A stretch of DNA of 64,000 nucleotides, taken from NCBI GenBank assembly GCA_016235555.1, contig JACRKC010000085.1:20187-84186 (forward strand), read 5' to 3'. Shown here piece after piece: positions 31,878 to 41,423 of the stretch. Source of the DNA: Verrucomicrobiota bacterium (lineage in GTDB: Bacteria; Verrucomicrobiota; Verrucomicrobiia; Opitutales; Opitutaceae). The notes under the pieces were generated by a model. That model ran no database searches. It saw only the letters and a list, made by a program, of their open reading frames with translations, and was not told the origin of the DNA. The number at the start of each line of letters is the position of its first letter. Positions within the stretch are counted from its first letter, which is position 1. Both the position numbers and the translations under genes were made by a program.

Positions 31878-33485
31878 CTATTGGCCGGTCCGCAACTCCG
31901 CTAGCAACCAATGATTGTTACCAGTAACTTGAAGATTCGAGACGTATCGCTGGCCAACATAGAAATTCGTCACATGATAAAGCCAAGCAGCCGGAGGCCC
32001 TGCCGCTGCGATGGTTTCAATTTTCGCGCACAGCCGATTTATCTGGGCACGGTCATTTGCCTTCGCTAGTTCAACGAACAGAGCCTCCGCGCGATCATCT
32101 GAATAGCCAAACAGATTAGGATTCGGCTGCGCAGACCGCTTAAACACGTCCATAATCAATTCCGGCGCTGCGTAGATCCAATCGCTGGATGCCATAAAAA
32201 GCGGTGGTCGCTCTTTGGAAAACAGTCGCGATACAAGCGTATTCAGATCGACGAGATCGATTCGGCTCTTGATACCGATCGTCAGCAGATTGCTCTGCAC
32301 GACCTGCGCGACATCGGCGTGGTTTGGTAGACTGCTGACCAGCAGAACAAGCTCTTCGCCACCATAAGAACTCTCCGCCACCTCTTTTTTCGCCGCGGCC
32401 AAATCTGTCCGAAGATTCACCGGAGGCTCATACCCTTGCATGCCCGGAGGCACCGGCCCACGGGCCGGAATCGCCCCGCCGGCCAAAAGTTTTTTTGCGA
32501 TCGTGTCTCGATCTATCGCGATTGAGATTGCGTGCCGTAGCTTGGGGTCACGCAACTGCTGTGAGTCCATTCCAAGATAATGCACATTAAATGTGGCCGC
32601 TTCGAAAGCTACCAACTGCCCGCTAAGCTCGGGCCGCAGTTTCCCTTGATCGAGAAAGTCGGAGCGAAACTCGAATGGGAGCTGCATCAAGCTGTAGTTG
32701 CCGGCGCGAAATGCAGCGACCCGCAATTGAGGATTTTTCTCCACACGAAAAACCACTCGCTGCACATTACCGGTGGTTGGGCGCCAGTAGTCGGGATGTC
32801 GTTCCAGAGTGATTTCAGTGGGCGAGGCGGTCGTTAGCCGAAAAGGCCCTGTGCCGACGGCCACCGTGCGACCAAATTGCTCTTTGTTCGCCTCCAAAAC
32901 CTCGGGCGCCATGATGGCTAGGTATGGAGTTGTTATCCGGTAGAGAAACGAAAGGTCAGGCCGAGTCAGCGTAAAAGTAACCTCCCTGTCGCCGGCCGTG
33001 GTAATACCGGTGATTGTCGGTGCGGCTTTCTTCACATATTCATCGAAGCCTTCAATCAGCCCCTGAAACACAAACGAACCGAAGCCTCGCGCCAATCGCT
33101 CATAACTAAAAACAACATCACTGGCCTTAACTACACGCGTCTGCTTTTCACCAACAAATACAGGGTTGCGATGAAAGAAGGCATTTTCTCGTAGTCGGAA
33201 GCTCCATTTCTTGCCGCCCTCAGACGTATGCCAAGATTCAGCTAACATAGGTGTGACTTCGTTTTTCTCATTTAGCCCGACGAGTCCTTCGTATATCTGC
33301 CACACCACGCGAGACGTAATCGGGTCAGACAGCGCCGCCGGATCAAGAGTCTGAATGTCTCCCTCCAGCGGAATGATGACCTCGGCCAGCTTTTCATGAC
33401 GGGGGCTCGTCGTGCCGCTACGCCAAATCAGTGCCCCAGCAATGACAGCGCCGGCAACAACGACAGCAATTAGAGTTTTTTTCAT
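31878..33485 (-). CDS. Family 5 extracellular solute-binding protein (peptide-type)
   Basis: A 535-aa substrate-binding protein of the DppA/OppA/NikA group. The N-terminus MKKTLIAVVVAGAVIAGALIW is an uncleaved-looking membrane anchor without a lipobox Cys. GDIQTLDPAALSDPITSRVVWQIYEGLV and AESWHTSEGGKKWSFRLRE are family hallmarks. A clear AAAGGAG ribosome site precedes the ATG. It delivers the ligand to the permeases encoded after it. The ligand cannot be told from the sequence. Confidence 0.88.
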   Translation of the reverse strand: MKKTLIAVVVAGAVIAGALIWRSGTTSPRHEKLAEVIIPLEGDIQTLDPAALSDPITSRVVWQIYEGLVGLNEKNEVTPMLAESWHTSEGGKKWSFRLRENAFFHRNPVFVGEKQTRVVKASDVVFSYERLARGFGSFVFQGLIEGFDEYVKKAAPTITGITTAGDREVTFTLTRPDLSFLYRITTPYLAIMAPEVLEANKEQFGRTVAVGTGPFRLTTASPTEITLERHPDYWRPTTGNVQRVVFRVEKNPQLRVAAFRAGNYSLMQLPFEFRSDFLDQGKLRPELSGQLVAFEAATFNVHYLGMDSQQLRDPKLRHAISIAIDRDTIAKKLLAGGAIPARGPVPPGMQGYEPPVNLRTDLAAAKKEVAESSYGGEELVLLVSSLPNHADVAQVVQSNLLTIGIKSRIDLVDLNTLVSRLFSKERPPLFMASSDWIYAAPELIMDVFKRSAQPNPNLFGYSDDRAEALFVELAKANDRAQINRLCAKIETIAAAGPPAAWLYHVTNFYVGQRYVSNLQVTGNNHWLLAELRTGQ

Positions 33486-33504
33486 GTTCGGTTGCTCCTT
33501 TCTC

Positions 33505-34641
33505 CTACGCGGCCTTTATTAGAGTGCCTAGGAACTGCTCCGCGTCGGTTCCGAACAGTTCACGAAAGCGGGGGTGCGCAAGACCGGCCCGATAAAGCGC
33601 GAGCGCGTCGAAGTCGAAATCGGCGATCTTACCCACCGCTCGCTCGTCATAGAGCTTCGCATTTACCAAGTCCTCAGCGGCCAACCACTGTCCTTGGTGT
33701 GTGACGCGTGCAGCCCGCCACAAACCTACGGGAACGGTTGTTGCCTGAACACGGAGCGTAATTCCGTTGCTCAGTTCGCGCCGTGTCACGCGCAGGATGC
33801 CGCCCGAGGTGATGAACCCCTCCTGTTCGAGGTGGCGCTGAAGGTTCCAGCAACTAGATTCGAGTTCGAGTTTAACTTCGACGGCATTCTTGATTTCAAT
33901 TTGCGCCAACCGCCGCAGCGCACGAACAAGCCGCTTTGCATAGTTGGAATCTTCCACCCGGAGCGCCGCCGATGTGTATGTCTGCGGTTTATACACTCCA
34001 ATCGAAAAGTTTCGCAGACCTAAACCAGCATTCAGCCCCGAAACAATTTCCGGAATCGCATCCAAGTTGGATTCCATTACCGTGAGCGATACCCATACCC
34101 GATCCCCCATTGTCTCCAATACCCAGGGAATGTTCGCCGCCATAGCCGCGAAGGCCCCTTTTCCCCTAATCGAGTCATGCGTCGCCTCCAAGCCGTCAAT
34201 GCTTACGTCCAGCCAGTCTGGCTGAATAGAGGTCAGGTTCTCACGATAGTTGTGCAGCAAGGTGCCATTGGTGATTACGCCCAGACGGGTTTTCGCGCTA
34301 GCATCAGCCTGCACTGAATTCCGGAGGTGGATGGCTTCACAGAACAAACTCACGCTCTCGTCACTTGCGAAGACCTCCTTTCCGGAGACACAGACTGCAT
34401 CAGGCCGCAAATCCTTGTAAACCGAACGGAGAAAACGAAGCCAGTCAGCCGACCGCAAACGGCTAAGAGTCTCCTTCGGCTGAAGATAGCAATGAGCACA
34501 GCGCAGATTGCAGAGGCTATTGATGACGATGCTCAACACGGAAAGTCCCGCTATCTTTACAGCAGGGACGAGACCGCCGAGAGAGCCGGCCATGATGTTG
34601 ATGGCCAGCACTGGATGAAACAGATCGAATGTGTTATTCAT
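33505..34641 (-). CDS. Radical SAM enzyme in the ABC importer operon
   Basis: A 378-aa protein. The cluster motif CNLRCAHC lies at residues 44-51, followed by GVITNGTLL and WLDVSIDGLEATHDSIRG, typical of peptide-modifying radical SAM proteins. The C-terminal region (GLWRAARVTHQGQWLAAEDLVN) resembles the SPASM-domain frame but lacks its cysteines, so auxiliary clusters are probably missing. It sits between the ABC ATPase and the binding-protein gene, with gaps of 4 and about 20 nt. It may modify a peptide or a transported molecule. No precursor peptide gene was found nearby. Confidence 0.8.
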   Translation of the reverse strand: MNNTFDLFHPVLAINIMAGSLGGLVPAVKIAGLSVLSIVINSLCNLRCAHCYLQPKETLSRLRSADWLRFLRSVYKDLRPDAVCVSGKEVFASDESVSLFCEAIHLRNSVQADASAKTRLGVITNGTLLHNYRENLTSIQPDWLDVSIDGLEATHDSIRGKGAFAAMAANIPWVLETMGDRVWVSLTVMESNLDAIPEIVSGLNAGLGLRNFSIGVYKPQTYTSAALRVEDSNYAKRLVRALRRLAQIEIKNAVEVKLELESSCWNLQRHLEQEGFITSGGILRVTRRELSNGITLRVQATTVPVGLWRAARVTHQGQWLAAEDLVNAKLYDERAVGKIADFDFDALALYRAGLAHPRFRELFGTDAEQFLGTLIKAA

Positions 34642-34645
34642 GGTG

Positions 34646-35470
34646 TTAAATTGGTTTGGTCTCGGGGTTGCCCATCGGCTGTCCGAGCGCCCGTGAAGCT
34701 TCTAGCAGCCGCTGGCCCTCGATGCTGGAAGGATGATCAAGAAACGCCGCGCTCTCCCGTATTTCAACCACCCGCCCTTCAGCGAGAACACACACCCAAT
34801 TGAAGCGCGGGAGCAGGCGTGCATCATGCGTTATGAAAATCAGCGTGGCTCCGTGTTCCTTTTGAAGATCGAATATCAAATCTAGGACTTGCGCTGCTGA
34901 AACGCTATCGAGATTCGACACCGCCTCGTCAGCGAGGAGCAGATGCAGCGGGCCGGGCGCCGCGAGTGCCATCGCGATGACTACACGTTGGCACATGCCA
35001 CCGGAGAGTTCAAAGCTGCGGGCCTTGGAAATTCTCGAGTAGTCGGTCAACCCGACTCGTTCCAACGTTCTCCTGGCCTCGCGTGCCGCCGTTGCGGCAC
35101 TCATCTGCCTACGGAATCGGAACGCTTGCTCAACCTGTTTTCCGATTGGCACCCCCGGTATGAGCGATCCAGGTGCGTCTTGAAACACCACGCCCACGCT
35201 TTTCCGACGATATTCTCTGACTTCTCTGCTACCCGATCGGCTCAGGGCAAAATTTCCGGGCAAGCTCACGTCACCTGCCCACCGCGCACTTTCTGGCAGA
35301 AGCCCAAGCACCGCCATAGCCAGAGTGCTCTTGCCAGCACCAGAGCCGCCGACCACGCACACGGTCGAGCTAGGCTCAAGGACTACGCTTATGTTACTGA
35401 GAGCCCGAAGGCGCGCGTCGCCCGAGCCATATTCGACGGTCAAATCTCGAATCTCTACCGAATCACTCAT
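34646..35470 (-). CDS. ABC transporter ATPase (DppD/OppD-like)
   Basis: A 274-aa ATPase with Walker A GGSGAGKST near residue 41, the signature LSGGMCQRV, Walker B LLLADEAVSNLD and the switch His in FITHDARLL. It probably energises the two permeases downstream. Most peptide importers use two different ATPases (DppD and DppF); only one is present here, so it may act as a homodimer. Its ATG overlaps the upstream stop by 1 nt (TAATG). Confidence 0.87.
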   Translation of the reverse strand: MSDSVEIRDLTVEYGSGDARLRALSNISVVLEPSSTVCVVGGSGAGKSTLAMAVLGLLPESARWAGDVSLPGNFALSRSGSREVREYRRKSVGVVFQDAPGSLIPGVPIGKQVEQAFRFRRQMSAATAAREARRTLERVGLTDYSRISKARSFELSGGMCQRVVIAMALAAPGPLHLLLADEAVSNLDSVSAAQVLDLIFDLQKEHGATLIFITHDARLLPRFNWVCVLAEGRVVEIRESAAFLDHPSSIEGQRLLEASRALGQPMGNPETKPI

Positions 35471-36666
35471 TACTTCTTCTCTTTCTTCTTCCGCGTTTTT
35501 CGTCCCGTGCGAACATGCGCACGTCGTTCATGATTGTTTTCGCCCAAACTGGTTGCCGCTTCGTCCCACGGTGTCCGCCATTTTCCAATCAGCCCGTCCC
35601 AGCGGATGCCGGTGATTCCAAACCTCTCAAACTCGCTATCCAACTCCTCGTCATCGAGCGGAGTGCAAAACGTGGCAGCTCGTGAGCTTTCAAGCTTCAT
35701 GAAAAGCTTAGGGTGACGGATCATTCGCCAGCCCCGTTTGGTTCCATTCGAATGTAAGTTTATCGCAAGATAAAGGGCCTCCGGGAGCGTTCTTTCGCTA
35801 CTAATCGGAACTATGCCCACCTTGGTTTTTTTATCCTCAGGAACCGGGCTACCATTCTCCGAATTCAAAATCTTCTGTTCGAGTTCCCGTTTGTCGTTTT
35901 CTGCATCCCGCTTCCCGGCGTCATTCTCGTTTCGACACCAAGTTCCGAGCACAACGTATGTCCTTATTTTGGGCGCCAAACTCCTCCAAGAATTCCCGAA
36001 TGCAGGCTCCCTTAGTTCCTCAGCCATCGCATTTGTTCTCTTCTGGCTCTGCGGGCTGCTGCCAATATCCCAAAAAAGGAAGAGAATAACGCGCCCTTCT
36101 GTTTCCTTTTGCAACGCACCCAAGTCATCTCCGTAAGTGCGTTGTGACAGCAAGCACGCCGTTGCTAGCAGGAGTTGAGCGGCGTCTAACCGCCGCGTGG
36201 AATCTTCCGGGCGCTGTGTGTAAATACTCAACAGTTCCCCGCGAGCAGCGTTGCAAGCGGTGCGAACGATTTGCTCAACTGAGCGACCGCCCGTGAATGC
36301 AGGGTCTATTAACCTTAAAAACTCCGCGATCTTGTCTTCGACAACAGCCACGTCTTGAAATTGGAATACACCTAAACCGTCGAGGGCGTCAGCGAGCGCA
36401 CGTGCGATGGCTAGGGTGCGTGGCTGATATGCTCGGGCAGCGTGCTTCACGCGCCATTTCTCAACCAAGGCAGGTGTCACAACCGGTTGCTCGAGCGGAA
36501 ATCGGCTGTTGATGGCCTTGGCAATGGTGATGCTCGTGGGCCGAGTAGGCGAATTCTTCAGCAGTTCGCCGAAATACTCATTCCAAGAGGGTTGACCGGG
36601 CATGGCTACGCCTGCGCTGGATTGCGCCGATGCAGTTGCGCCTTTGTTCCGTGTGTTTCGCGCCAT
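35470..36666 (-). CDS. Unknown protein heading the radical SAM/ABC operon
   Basis: About 398 aa from ATG 36666 (MARNTRNKGATAS); an upstream start at 36702 is possible. SITIAKAINSRFPLEQPVVTPALVEKWR followed by RTLAIARALADAL looks like a helix-turn-helix region (about 45-100). The middle is mixed alpha/beta (VILFLFWDIG, IRTYVVLGTW) and could be a sensor domain. The C-terminus is highly basic (KTRKKKEKK). I do not recognise the family. Its position as first gene suggests a regulator or signal receptor for the operon. Confidence 0.6.
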   Translation of the reverse strand: MARNTRNKGATASAQSSAGVAMPGQPSWNEYFGELLKNSPTRPTSITIAKAINSRFPLEQPVVTPALVEKWRVKHAARAYQPRTLAIARALADALDGLGVFQFQDVAVVEDKIAEFLRLIDPAFTGGRSVEQIVRTACNAARGELLSIYTQRPEDSTRRLDAAQLLLATACLLSQRTYGDDLGALQKETEGRVILFLFWDIGSSPQSQKRTNAMAEELREPAFGNSWRSLAPKIRTYVVLGTWCRNENDAGKRDAENDKRELEQKILNSENGSPVPEDKKTKVGIVPISSERTLPEALYLAINLHSNGTKRGWRMIRHPKLFMKLESSRAATFCTPLDDEELDSEFERFGITGIRWDGLIGKWRTPWDEAATSLGENNHERRAHVRTGRKTRKKKEKK

Positions 36667-36819
36667 GTTCACGAATGTGCGGAAATAATCAGGTAAGCGC
36701 AAACTTTCTTCTCAATGGGCTAAGGTCGCAGATGGTCGCGCAAATAGAATTGCGCAAATGAGCAAGTGAACTTGGCCATTATCGGAAAAGAGTTGACAAA
36801 ACGTTTCACCACGCAGAAA

Positions 36820-36848
36820 AACGCGCCCGAAATTACTTCGGGCGCGTT
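36820..36848. terminator. Perfect 12-bp inverted repeat between divergent gene blocks
   Basis: AACGCGCCCGAA (36820-36831), loop ATTAC, TTCGGGCGCGTT (36837-36848). It lies between the minus-strand ABC operon start (36666) and the plus-strand cluster (36900). Without a clear T-run, it may be an operator or a terminator. No other feature is seen in 36667-36899. Confidence 0.55.
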
Positions 36849-36899
36849 GCCCAGCGGCGAACCACCGCCCTGGGCAGGGCGAGACGAAGGGTGACTCTG

Positions 36900-37157
36900 A
36901 TGAATACCCACCCCCATCCCACCGCACCGAATCCTAGCACGGAATTCGGGTGCCGCCGCACAGGCCCACACGGATCACGGTCTGTCAATTTCTGCTCCAG
37001 TGATCCCCTTTCAGCCTCGGCGGAACTAGCCGCTGACTACGGCTGGGCGGATGAGCGTTGGTGCTGTGGCCCAATCGGCACGCGCTGCGAGCGGTGCTCA
37101 CAATTGATGATTTTCGCCCCCGTGGAACTCGGGCTGCCAACGTGCCGCTGCCAATAA
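36900..37157 (+). CDS. Small Cys-rich protein, possible zinc-binding
   Basis: 85 aa from ATG 36900. The C-terminal half has several Cys pairs (WCCGPIGTRCERCS, then LPTCRCQ at the end) that could form a zinc ribbon. The N-terminal half is Pro/Ser-rich and not distinctive. No family was recognised. It is the first gene of the plus-strand membrane-protein cluster. Confidence 0.4.
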   Translation: MNTHPHPTAPNPSTEFGCRRTGPHGSRSVNFCSSDPLSASAELAADYGWADERWCCGPIGTRCERCSQLMIFAPVELGLPTCRCQ

Positions 37158-37201
37158 ATTCAGCTTCCCCCAACCAAAACCAACCAAACGGAAATCAAAC
37201 C

Positions 37202-37582
37202 ATGAACCAAATCGACGGAACCATAATTAAGATCAACCCGCCGACGCGTGAGTATGATGCTCGTGCGCTCGTTCGTTGCCCCGCCCTGATGTCGCCGCAA
37301 AACCCCGCCGGGATTGCGGCATTCTATGGCCCCGCGTGGCGTAGCAACAGCAGCACGCCACACGTCGGCCAACGTGTCGTGCTGAGCCGCATGGTCGAAA
37401 TCAGCCGCCCCAGCGACCCACAGCGTCGTTGGAAGGCACTCGACGCAATTCCGAAGCCAGCGGCTGTCGGCCCGCGCTCGACCAACAAGCGGCCCGCGCC
37501 TGTGCGCCTCGATACCTGGTTCACCCGGCTCCTGAGCGTTTTCGGCATCGGCAATCGCGTGCCCGCTTCGCCCCGGAGCTAA
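37202..37582 (+). CDS. Small unknown protein of the element cluster
   Basis: 126 aa from ATG 37202 (MNQIDGTIIKINPPTREYDA). GPAWRSNSSTPHVGQRVVLSR hints at a small OB- or SH3-like beta barrel. The C-terminus is basic with a short hydrophobic stretch. There is no recognised family or signal peptide. It is co-directional with the lipoprotein gene 79 bp downstream. Confidence 0.5.
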   Translation: MNQIDGTIIKINPPTREYDARALVRCPALMSPQNPAGIAAFYGPAWRSNSSTPHVGQRVVLSRMVEISRPSDPQRRWKALDAIPKPAAVGPRSTNKRPAPVRLDTWFTRLLSVFGIGNRVPASPRS

Positions 37583-37661
37583 CTCTTGCTGGCGGCTGGC
37601 GGTAAACCCGCCCCCGCCAGTTCCTCACACCAACAAGCCGCCAATTACCGACCTCTTTACT

Positions 37662-38543
37662 ATGAACATCAACATCACCTCCCGCGCTCGCGGCCACGGC
37701 CGCATGAGCTTGCTGACCGTCATGATGCACGTCGTGTTCGCGATTGCGCTCTCGCTTTCGTCGGGCTGCGCGCTGTTCCACGGCCCCACCCCGGCAACCG
37801 AGGTGCCGCAATTCGCTCGCACCGAGCCGCCGCCGATCCAGCGCGTTGATATGAATCGCACCGCACGCGATGTCGGCGTTGACGACCGCACATCGTTCAG
37901 CCTCGACGACGCGATCGCGAAGGCACGTCTGGTCGTTGACAAGGGCAGCCCGGCGGATTTCCGCGTCGTCGCCAAGCTGCTTGCGCCTTTCGATCAAGCC
38001 TCAAGACCCTGGCACGCCGAAGATCAGGCAAGGGTCGCCCGCTACCAGATTCTGGTCGGCTTGGCCGCGAACGACGAGGCGTGCATCACCGCCGGTGCCG
38101 GCAATCTCGCGGCTGCCCGTGCCGGTGTTCACGGCGTCATATATGAACACGAGGCTACGTTGCTTTTTGCAGCTCATGCACGGTTGGGCTGGCCGCGGCC
38201 CAATATCGCACCCACGCGGTTGTCGAATGCGATGCTGCTTTTCGCACCTTCGAGCAATACGCGCCGGTTCGTCGAGGATTTGCGCCTCGCTCAGGTGCGC
38301 GGCGGCAATAACGCCGATCTCTCGGCGATTGAGCGCAATGTCCAAGAGGCCGTTTTCGACGAACTCGCCGCATGGGTCAAGGGGCAGCCGACCAAAGAAG
38401 CGCTCGCCGATCTGCTCCAAACGGCAGCGATGACCGAATATCGGGGCGTGCGTGTTGTTCTCCCGACGACAAGCAGCGATCCGGACATTTTTTCTGCCCG
38501 CCTGCTTGTGGCAGTCGTGCGCGAACTTGGCGCGGATATTTAA
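37662..38543 (+). CDS. Lipoprotein of the putative transfer cluster
   Basis: 293 aa. The N-terminus ends in a lipobox, ALSLSSGC at about residues 28-35, predicting a lipid-anchored envelope protein. The rest is mostly helical (RLVVDKGSPADFRVVAKLL, LLFAAHARLGWPRPN) with a TPR-like feel. No family was recognised. It begins a run of eight co-directional genes with short or overlapping junctions leading to the large ATPase, so a structural role in an envelope-spanning apparatus is plausible. Confidence 0.65.
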   Translation: MNINITSRARGHGRMSLLTVMMHVVFAIALSLSSGCALFHGPTPATEVPQFARTEPPPIQRVDMNRTARDVGVDDRTSFSLDDAIAKARLVVDKGSPADFRVVAKLLAPFDQASRPWHAEDQARVARYQILVGLAANDEACITAGAGNLAAARAGVHGVIYEHEATLLFAAHARLGWPRPNIAPTRLSNAMLLFAPSSNTRRFVEDLRLAQVRGGNNADLSAIERNVQEAVFDELAAWVKGQPTKEALADLLQTAAMTEYRGVRVVLPTTSSDPDIFSARLLVAVVRELGADI

Positions 38544-38570
38544 CCTCAACCTCACCACCAAACTACACCC

Positions 38571-39401
38571 ATGAATATCACACACCATGTTATCGGCTTC
38601 CGCGCGGCGACAGCCGCGCTGCTCATCTCTCCTCTCGCGCTGTGTGCGCTACCTTTCCCCGTGCTCGCGGCCGAACAGCAGCCCGACGGTCGCGAACGCG
38701 GCAGCCTCGTGAGCGTGGCTGAGTTCACGAAACTGAAGGATCAAATCGCCGAAAGCCAGCAAACGGCGCAACAACTCGTGGACAACTCAGGCGTCACCGC
38801 CGGCCGCGATAAGCTGAACGGCATGAATGACGCGCTGGACGCGGGCCAGGACGAAAACGCCGCCCAATCCTACTCGGAAGAAATGGCGGCTGGCAGAGGC
38901 CCGGAATGGTGGCGCAAACAGCGCGCTGAGTTCGCCGCGAAGGAGGCCGAGCTGCTCGCTCATTTCGATCGGCTCCAGGTCTTCTATCGTGAAGCGCGCC
39001 GCACGCGGCCCGACGGCAAGGCCGACGGCACGGCGAGCAGGCTGGACGAACTGGCCCGCAGCCTGAACGACAGCCGCGGCACCGTTGCGTCCAGCCGGCT
39101 GCGGGCGATGCTGGCTGCGGCGAAGAAGGAGCGCGCTGGCGCGATGAAGGATTTCGCGGAGAAGTATCGCTATGGCGCGATGTTTCTCGCGGATAGCGCA
39201 GCCGATCTCCCCGTCGATGTAATCGAGGAAATCCTCATCGGTCTCGTGGAAAAGGCTGTTGAGATGGGCGACGCTGCCAGCGGCGCTCATCGAGCCGAAA
39301 GCTTTATGCGGGCGTTTCCCGATGAAATCCGGCGACGCGCGAAGCAAAAGGCCGCTGGCCAAGCGCCAAAGCCGACCGCGGGTAATCGCAAGCTGTTCTA
39401 A
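38571..39401 (+). CDS. Periplasmic helical protein of the putative transfer cluster
   Basis: 276 aa with a cleavable signal peptide (ALLISPLALCALPFPVLA, cut near residue 34). The mature protein is strongly alpha-helical and charged (EFTKLKDQIAESQQTAQQLV), reminiscent in shape of VirB5-type or other helical periplasmic proteins, without detectable sequence identity. It is 27 nt after the lipoprotein gene. Confidence 0.65.
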   Translation: MNITHHVIGFRAATAALLISPLALCALPFPVLAAEQQPDGRERGSLVSVAEFTKLKDQIAESQQTAQQLVDNSGVTAGRDKLNGMNDALDAGQDENAAQSYSEEMAAGRGPEWWRKQRAEFAAKEAELLAHFDRLQVFYREARRTRPDGKADGTASRLDELARSLNDSRGTVASSRLRAMLAAAKKERAGAMKDFAEKYRYGAMFLADSAADLPVDVIEEILIGLVEKAVEMGDAASGAHRAESFMRAFPDEIRRRAKQKAAGQAPKPTAGNRKLF

Positions 39402-39415
39402 GAAAGGAGCGCGCC

Positions 39416-39760
39416 ATGAAGATCATCTTCGTCTTGCTCGTGTTGATCGGGGGCGCGTTCTGGTTTTTCCATGGACGCAGCCCGCAGTCGCCGGCGACTT
39501 CGGCTGTGCGTGAAGCCGCGGCCAAAGCGGCCTCGGAAATCGCCGCACAAGCCAAAGCAGTGCAGGCCACGGCACCGCCACTATTCAGCGCAGTGAAGCG
39601 CGAAGTCGTGGGTGCGCAGGAACGCATTCTCGCCGGAGAGAAAATCCGCGAGCAAACTCGCTCGTTTTCACCACCGGCTAGACCGGCAGCAACGACGCCT
39701 TATGAGCGCATCTTGCGCGGCGAGCGCTTTATCGAGAATAGACAACTGGCCGCTCGATAG
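39416..39760 (+). CDS. Small single-pass membrane protein
   Basis: 114 aa, preceded by a good AAAGGAG ribosome site. One N-terminal helix (IIFVLLVLIGGAFWFF), then an Ala-rich helix, then two related stretches (QERILAGEKIREQ and YERILRGERFIEN) that look like a short internal repeat. No family was recognised. Part of the envelope cluster. Confidence 0.6.
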   Translation: MKIIFVLLVLIGGAFWFFHGRSPQSPATSAVREAAAKAASEIAAQAKAVQATAPPLFSAVKREVVGAQERILAGEKIREQTRSFSPPARPAATTPYERILRGERFIENRQLAAR

Positions 39761-39771
39761 CTTCGCGTCCC

Positions 39772-40284
39772 ATGCAAAACACTGAAATCATTATCGTCGG
39801 TGCTGTCGTGGCCGTTGCCGTCGGCGTGGCGTTGTTCCGATGGCCGGCAAGGTCGAGCGGGAACTCGCCAGGTGACGTTGCCACCGTTGCACCAAGCATC
39901 GACTGCCGCAGGCGCAATCGCCGTCACAATCCCGGCGACCACGATAGCGGCGTCACCTTGTGGATCAGCACGGTCGAATGCGCGATGGCCGTGGTCCTGG
40001 TGCTGGCGACGATGGTCGCGACCGACGCTATGCGGCCCAGCGATCAGCCGCCTAGTCGCGAGCAGGTGATCGTGGACGCTACGCCAGACTTCGCCGACCA
40101 CGACGCGACACCTGCGAATGCTAGCGGCGGTAGCACAGTCATCCGGCCGACCCACAAACTGGTTGCGCTGGATACCACGGGGGCGGACTCGAGCGCCATC
40201 ATTATTGAACTCGACGGTCCGCTGCCGCCCGACCGGCCGATGAAGTTTCTCATCAACTCCTCAACTAATCCCTCTCGTCAATGA
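39772..40284 (+). CDS. Two-helix membrane protein
   Basis: 170 aa with an N-terminal transmembrane helix (IIIVGAVVAVAVGVALF) and a second at about residues 60-82 (ISTVECAMAVVLVLATMVA). The C-terminal part is probably periplasmic. Its end overlaps the next gene by 4 nt. No family was recognised. Confidence 0.55.
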   Translation: MQNTEIIIVGAVVAVAVGVALFRWPARSSGNSPGDVATVAPSIDCRRRNRRHNPGDHDSGVTLWISTVECAMAVVLVLATMVATDAMRPSDQPPSREQVIVDATPDFADHDATPANASGGSTVIRPTHKLVALDTTGADSSAIIIELDGPLPPDRPMKFLINSSTNPSRQ

Positions 40285-41423
40285 ATCGGACACCCTTCTC
40301 CCAAGCCCTTTTGCTGTCGCTGTTGCTCGGCGCGTTTGCCACCGTGTTCGCGGCGGCTTCGCTCGGCGGCCCGGATTCCGTCGGCGTGCTCGCGAAGTCC
40401 TTAACCGAACCAGCGCGCTTGGTGCGTGTCCTCCTGCTCGAAATCGCGCCGGCAAATCTCGTGGTTATCGGTTTCGTCGCGTGGATACTGCTCGACAGCT
40501 TTTCGTTAGCTCGACGGATGCCGCCGGCGGCCTCTCGGCTTTTTCAGGAGGCGACGATGCTCATTCTCGCGGCGGTCTTAACGGGGCAATACCTCAAACT
40601 CTCGGCGCTGGCTTCGACCACCACCAACACATCGACCGCGGCCATCCTGAGTGCATTCGGCCTCGCCGCGATTGGGTTCGCCAGCATTCTGGTGATCAAA
40701 ACGCGCCGCTATCTCACCGTGCGCGGTGAGGTAATCGGGCAACTAGGTTCAAGGCGTCGCGATCATGGGCGACTCCCCGTCGCCTCTCCGAACCCTTGGC
40801 TCCGCCGGATCGCCATTACCGCGGCCGCGGGCGTGCTGATTGCCCTCGTTTTGTCGCGCTTGCCGCACGCAGCGGCATCCTCAGAAGGCACAGAAGCTCC
40901 GGTGCAGAAGTCAGACTTGCACGAACCAGCGAGTCAGCAGCGCGTTGTTGCGAAATCGGAACCAGTGCGAGTTCAGCAGGAAACGATTGAGCGCATCACG
41001 GTCGGCGCGCAGGCGAAGTCCGGCACCGGCCCAGCCGGCGAGACGGGTGACGCCAGCTTGCCAAGTGGCCTACGATTTTCGTGGCAGAGTGGAGGCAATG
41101 GTTACGAACCCGCCTTCATCAAGCGCACACGCGACGGAAACTATTGGTGGCGCGGTCAGCGTGTGCCACCGAACGCCACGCTCTTGCGCGCCTTCGCCCT
41201 CGACGGCACCGGCCCCGCGGTTCGCCCCGACGGCGAGAATTCCTCGCTTTTGTTTTTCCATCGGGACGTGCTCTCGCGCCTTCACAATGCCCTCGCTGGG
41301 CAATTGTCGGAAAGTTCTCACCCGAGCGTCTCCGTGGATCGGGATGGCACTGATGTCGTGTTGCGCATCACAGCCTCTGGCAAGTCCGCGCAGACGCTCG
41401 TGGTTAGCCCGGCTAATTTATGA
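40281..41423 (+). CDS. Polytopic membrane protein of the putative transfer cluster
   Basis: 380 aa. About four N-terminal helices (ALLLSLLLGAFATVFAAASL, LVVIGFVAWILLDSF, MLILAAVLTGQYL, ILSAFGLAAIGFASILV) and one more near 175-190 precede a soluble C-terminal domain of about 180 residues (GLRFSWQSGGNGYEPAFIKR). No VirB6-like signature is recognised, but the placement would suit an inner-membrane channel component. It overlaps both neighbours by 4 nt. Confidence 0.6.
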   Translation: MNRTPFSQALLLSLLLGAFATVFAAASLGGPDSVGVLAKSLTEPARLVRVLLLEIAPANLVVIGFVAWILLDSFSLARRMPPAASRLFQEATMLILAAVLTGQYLKLSALASTTTNTSTAAILSAFGLAAIGFASILVIKTRRYLTVRGEVIGQLGSRRRDHGRLPVASPNPWLRRIAITAAAGVLIALVLSRLPHAAASSEGTEAPVQKSDLHEPASQQRVVAKSEPVRVQQETIERITVGAQAKSGTGPAGETGDASLPSGLRFSWQSGGNGYEPAFIKRTRDGNYWWRGQRVPPNATLLRAFALDGTGPAVRPDGENSSLLFFHRDVLSRLHNALAGQLSESSHPSVSVDRDGTDVVLRITASGKSAQTLVVSPANL

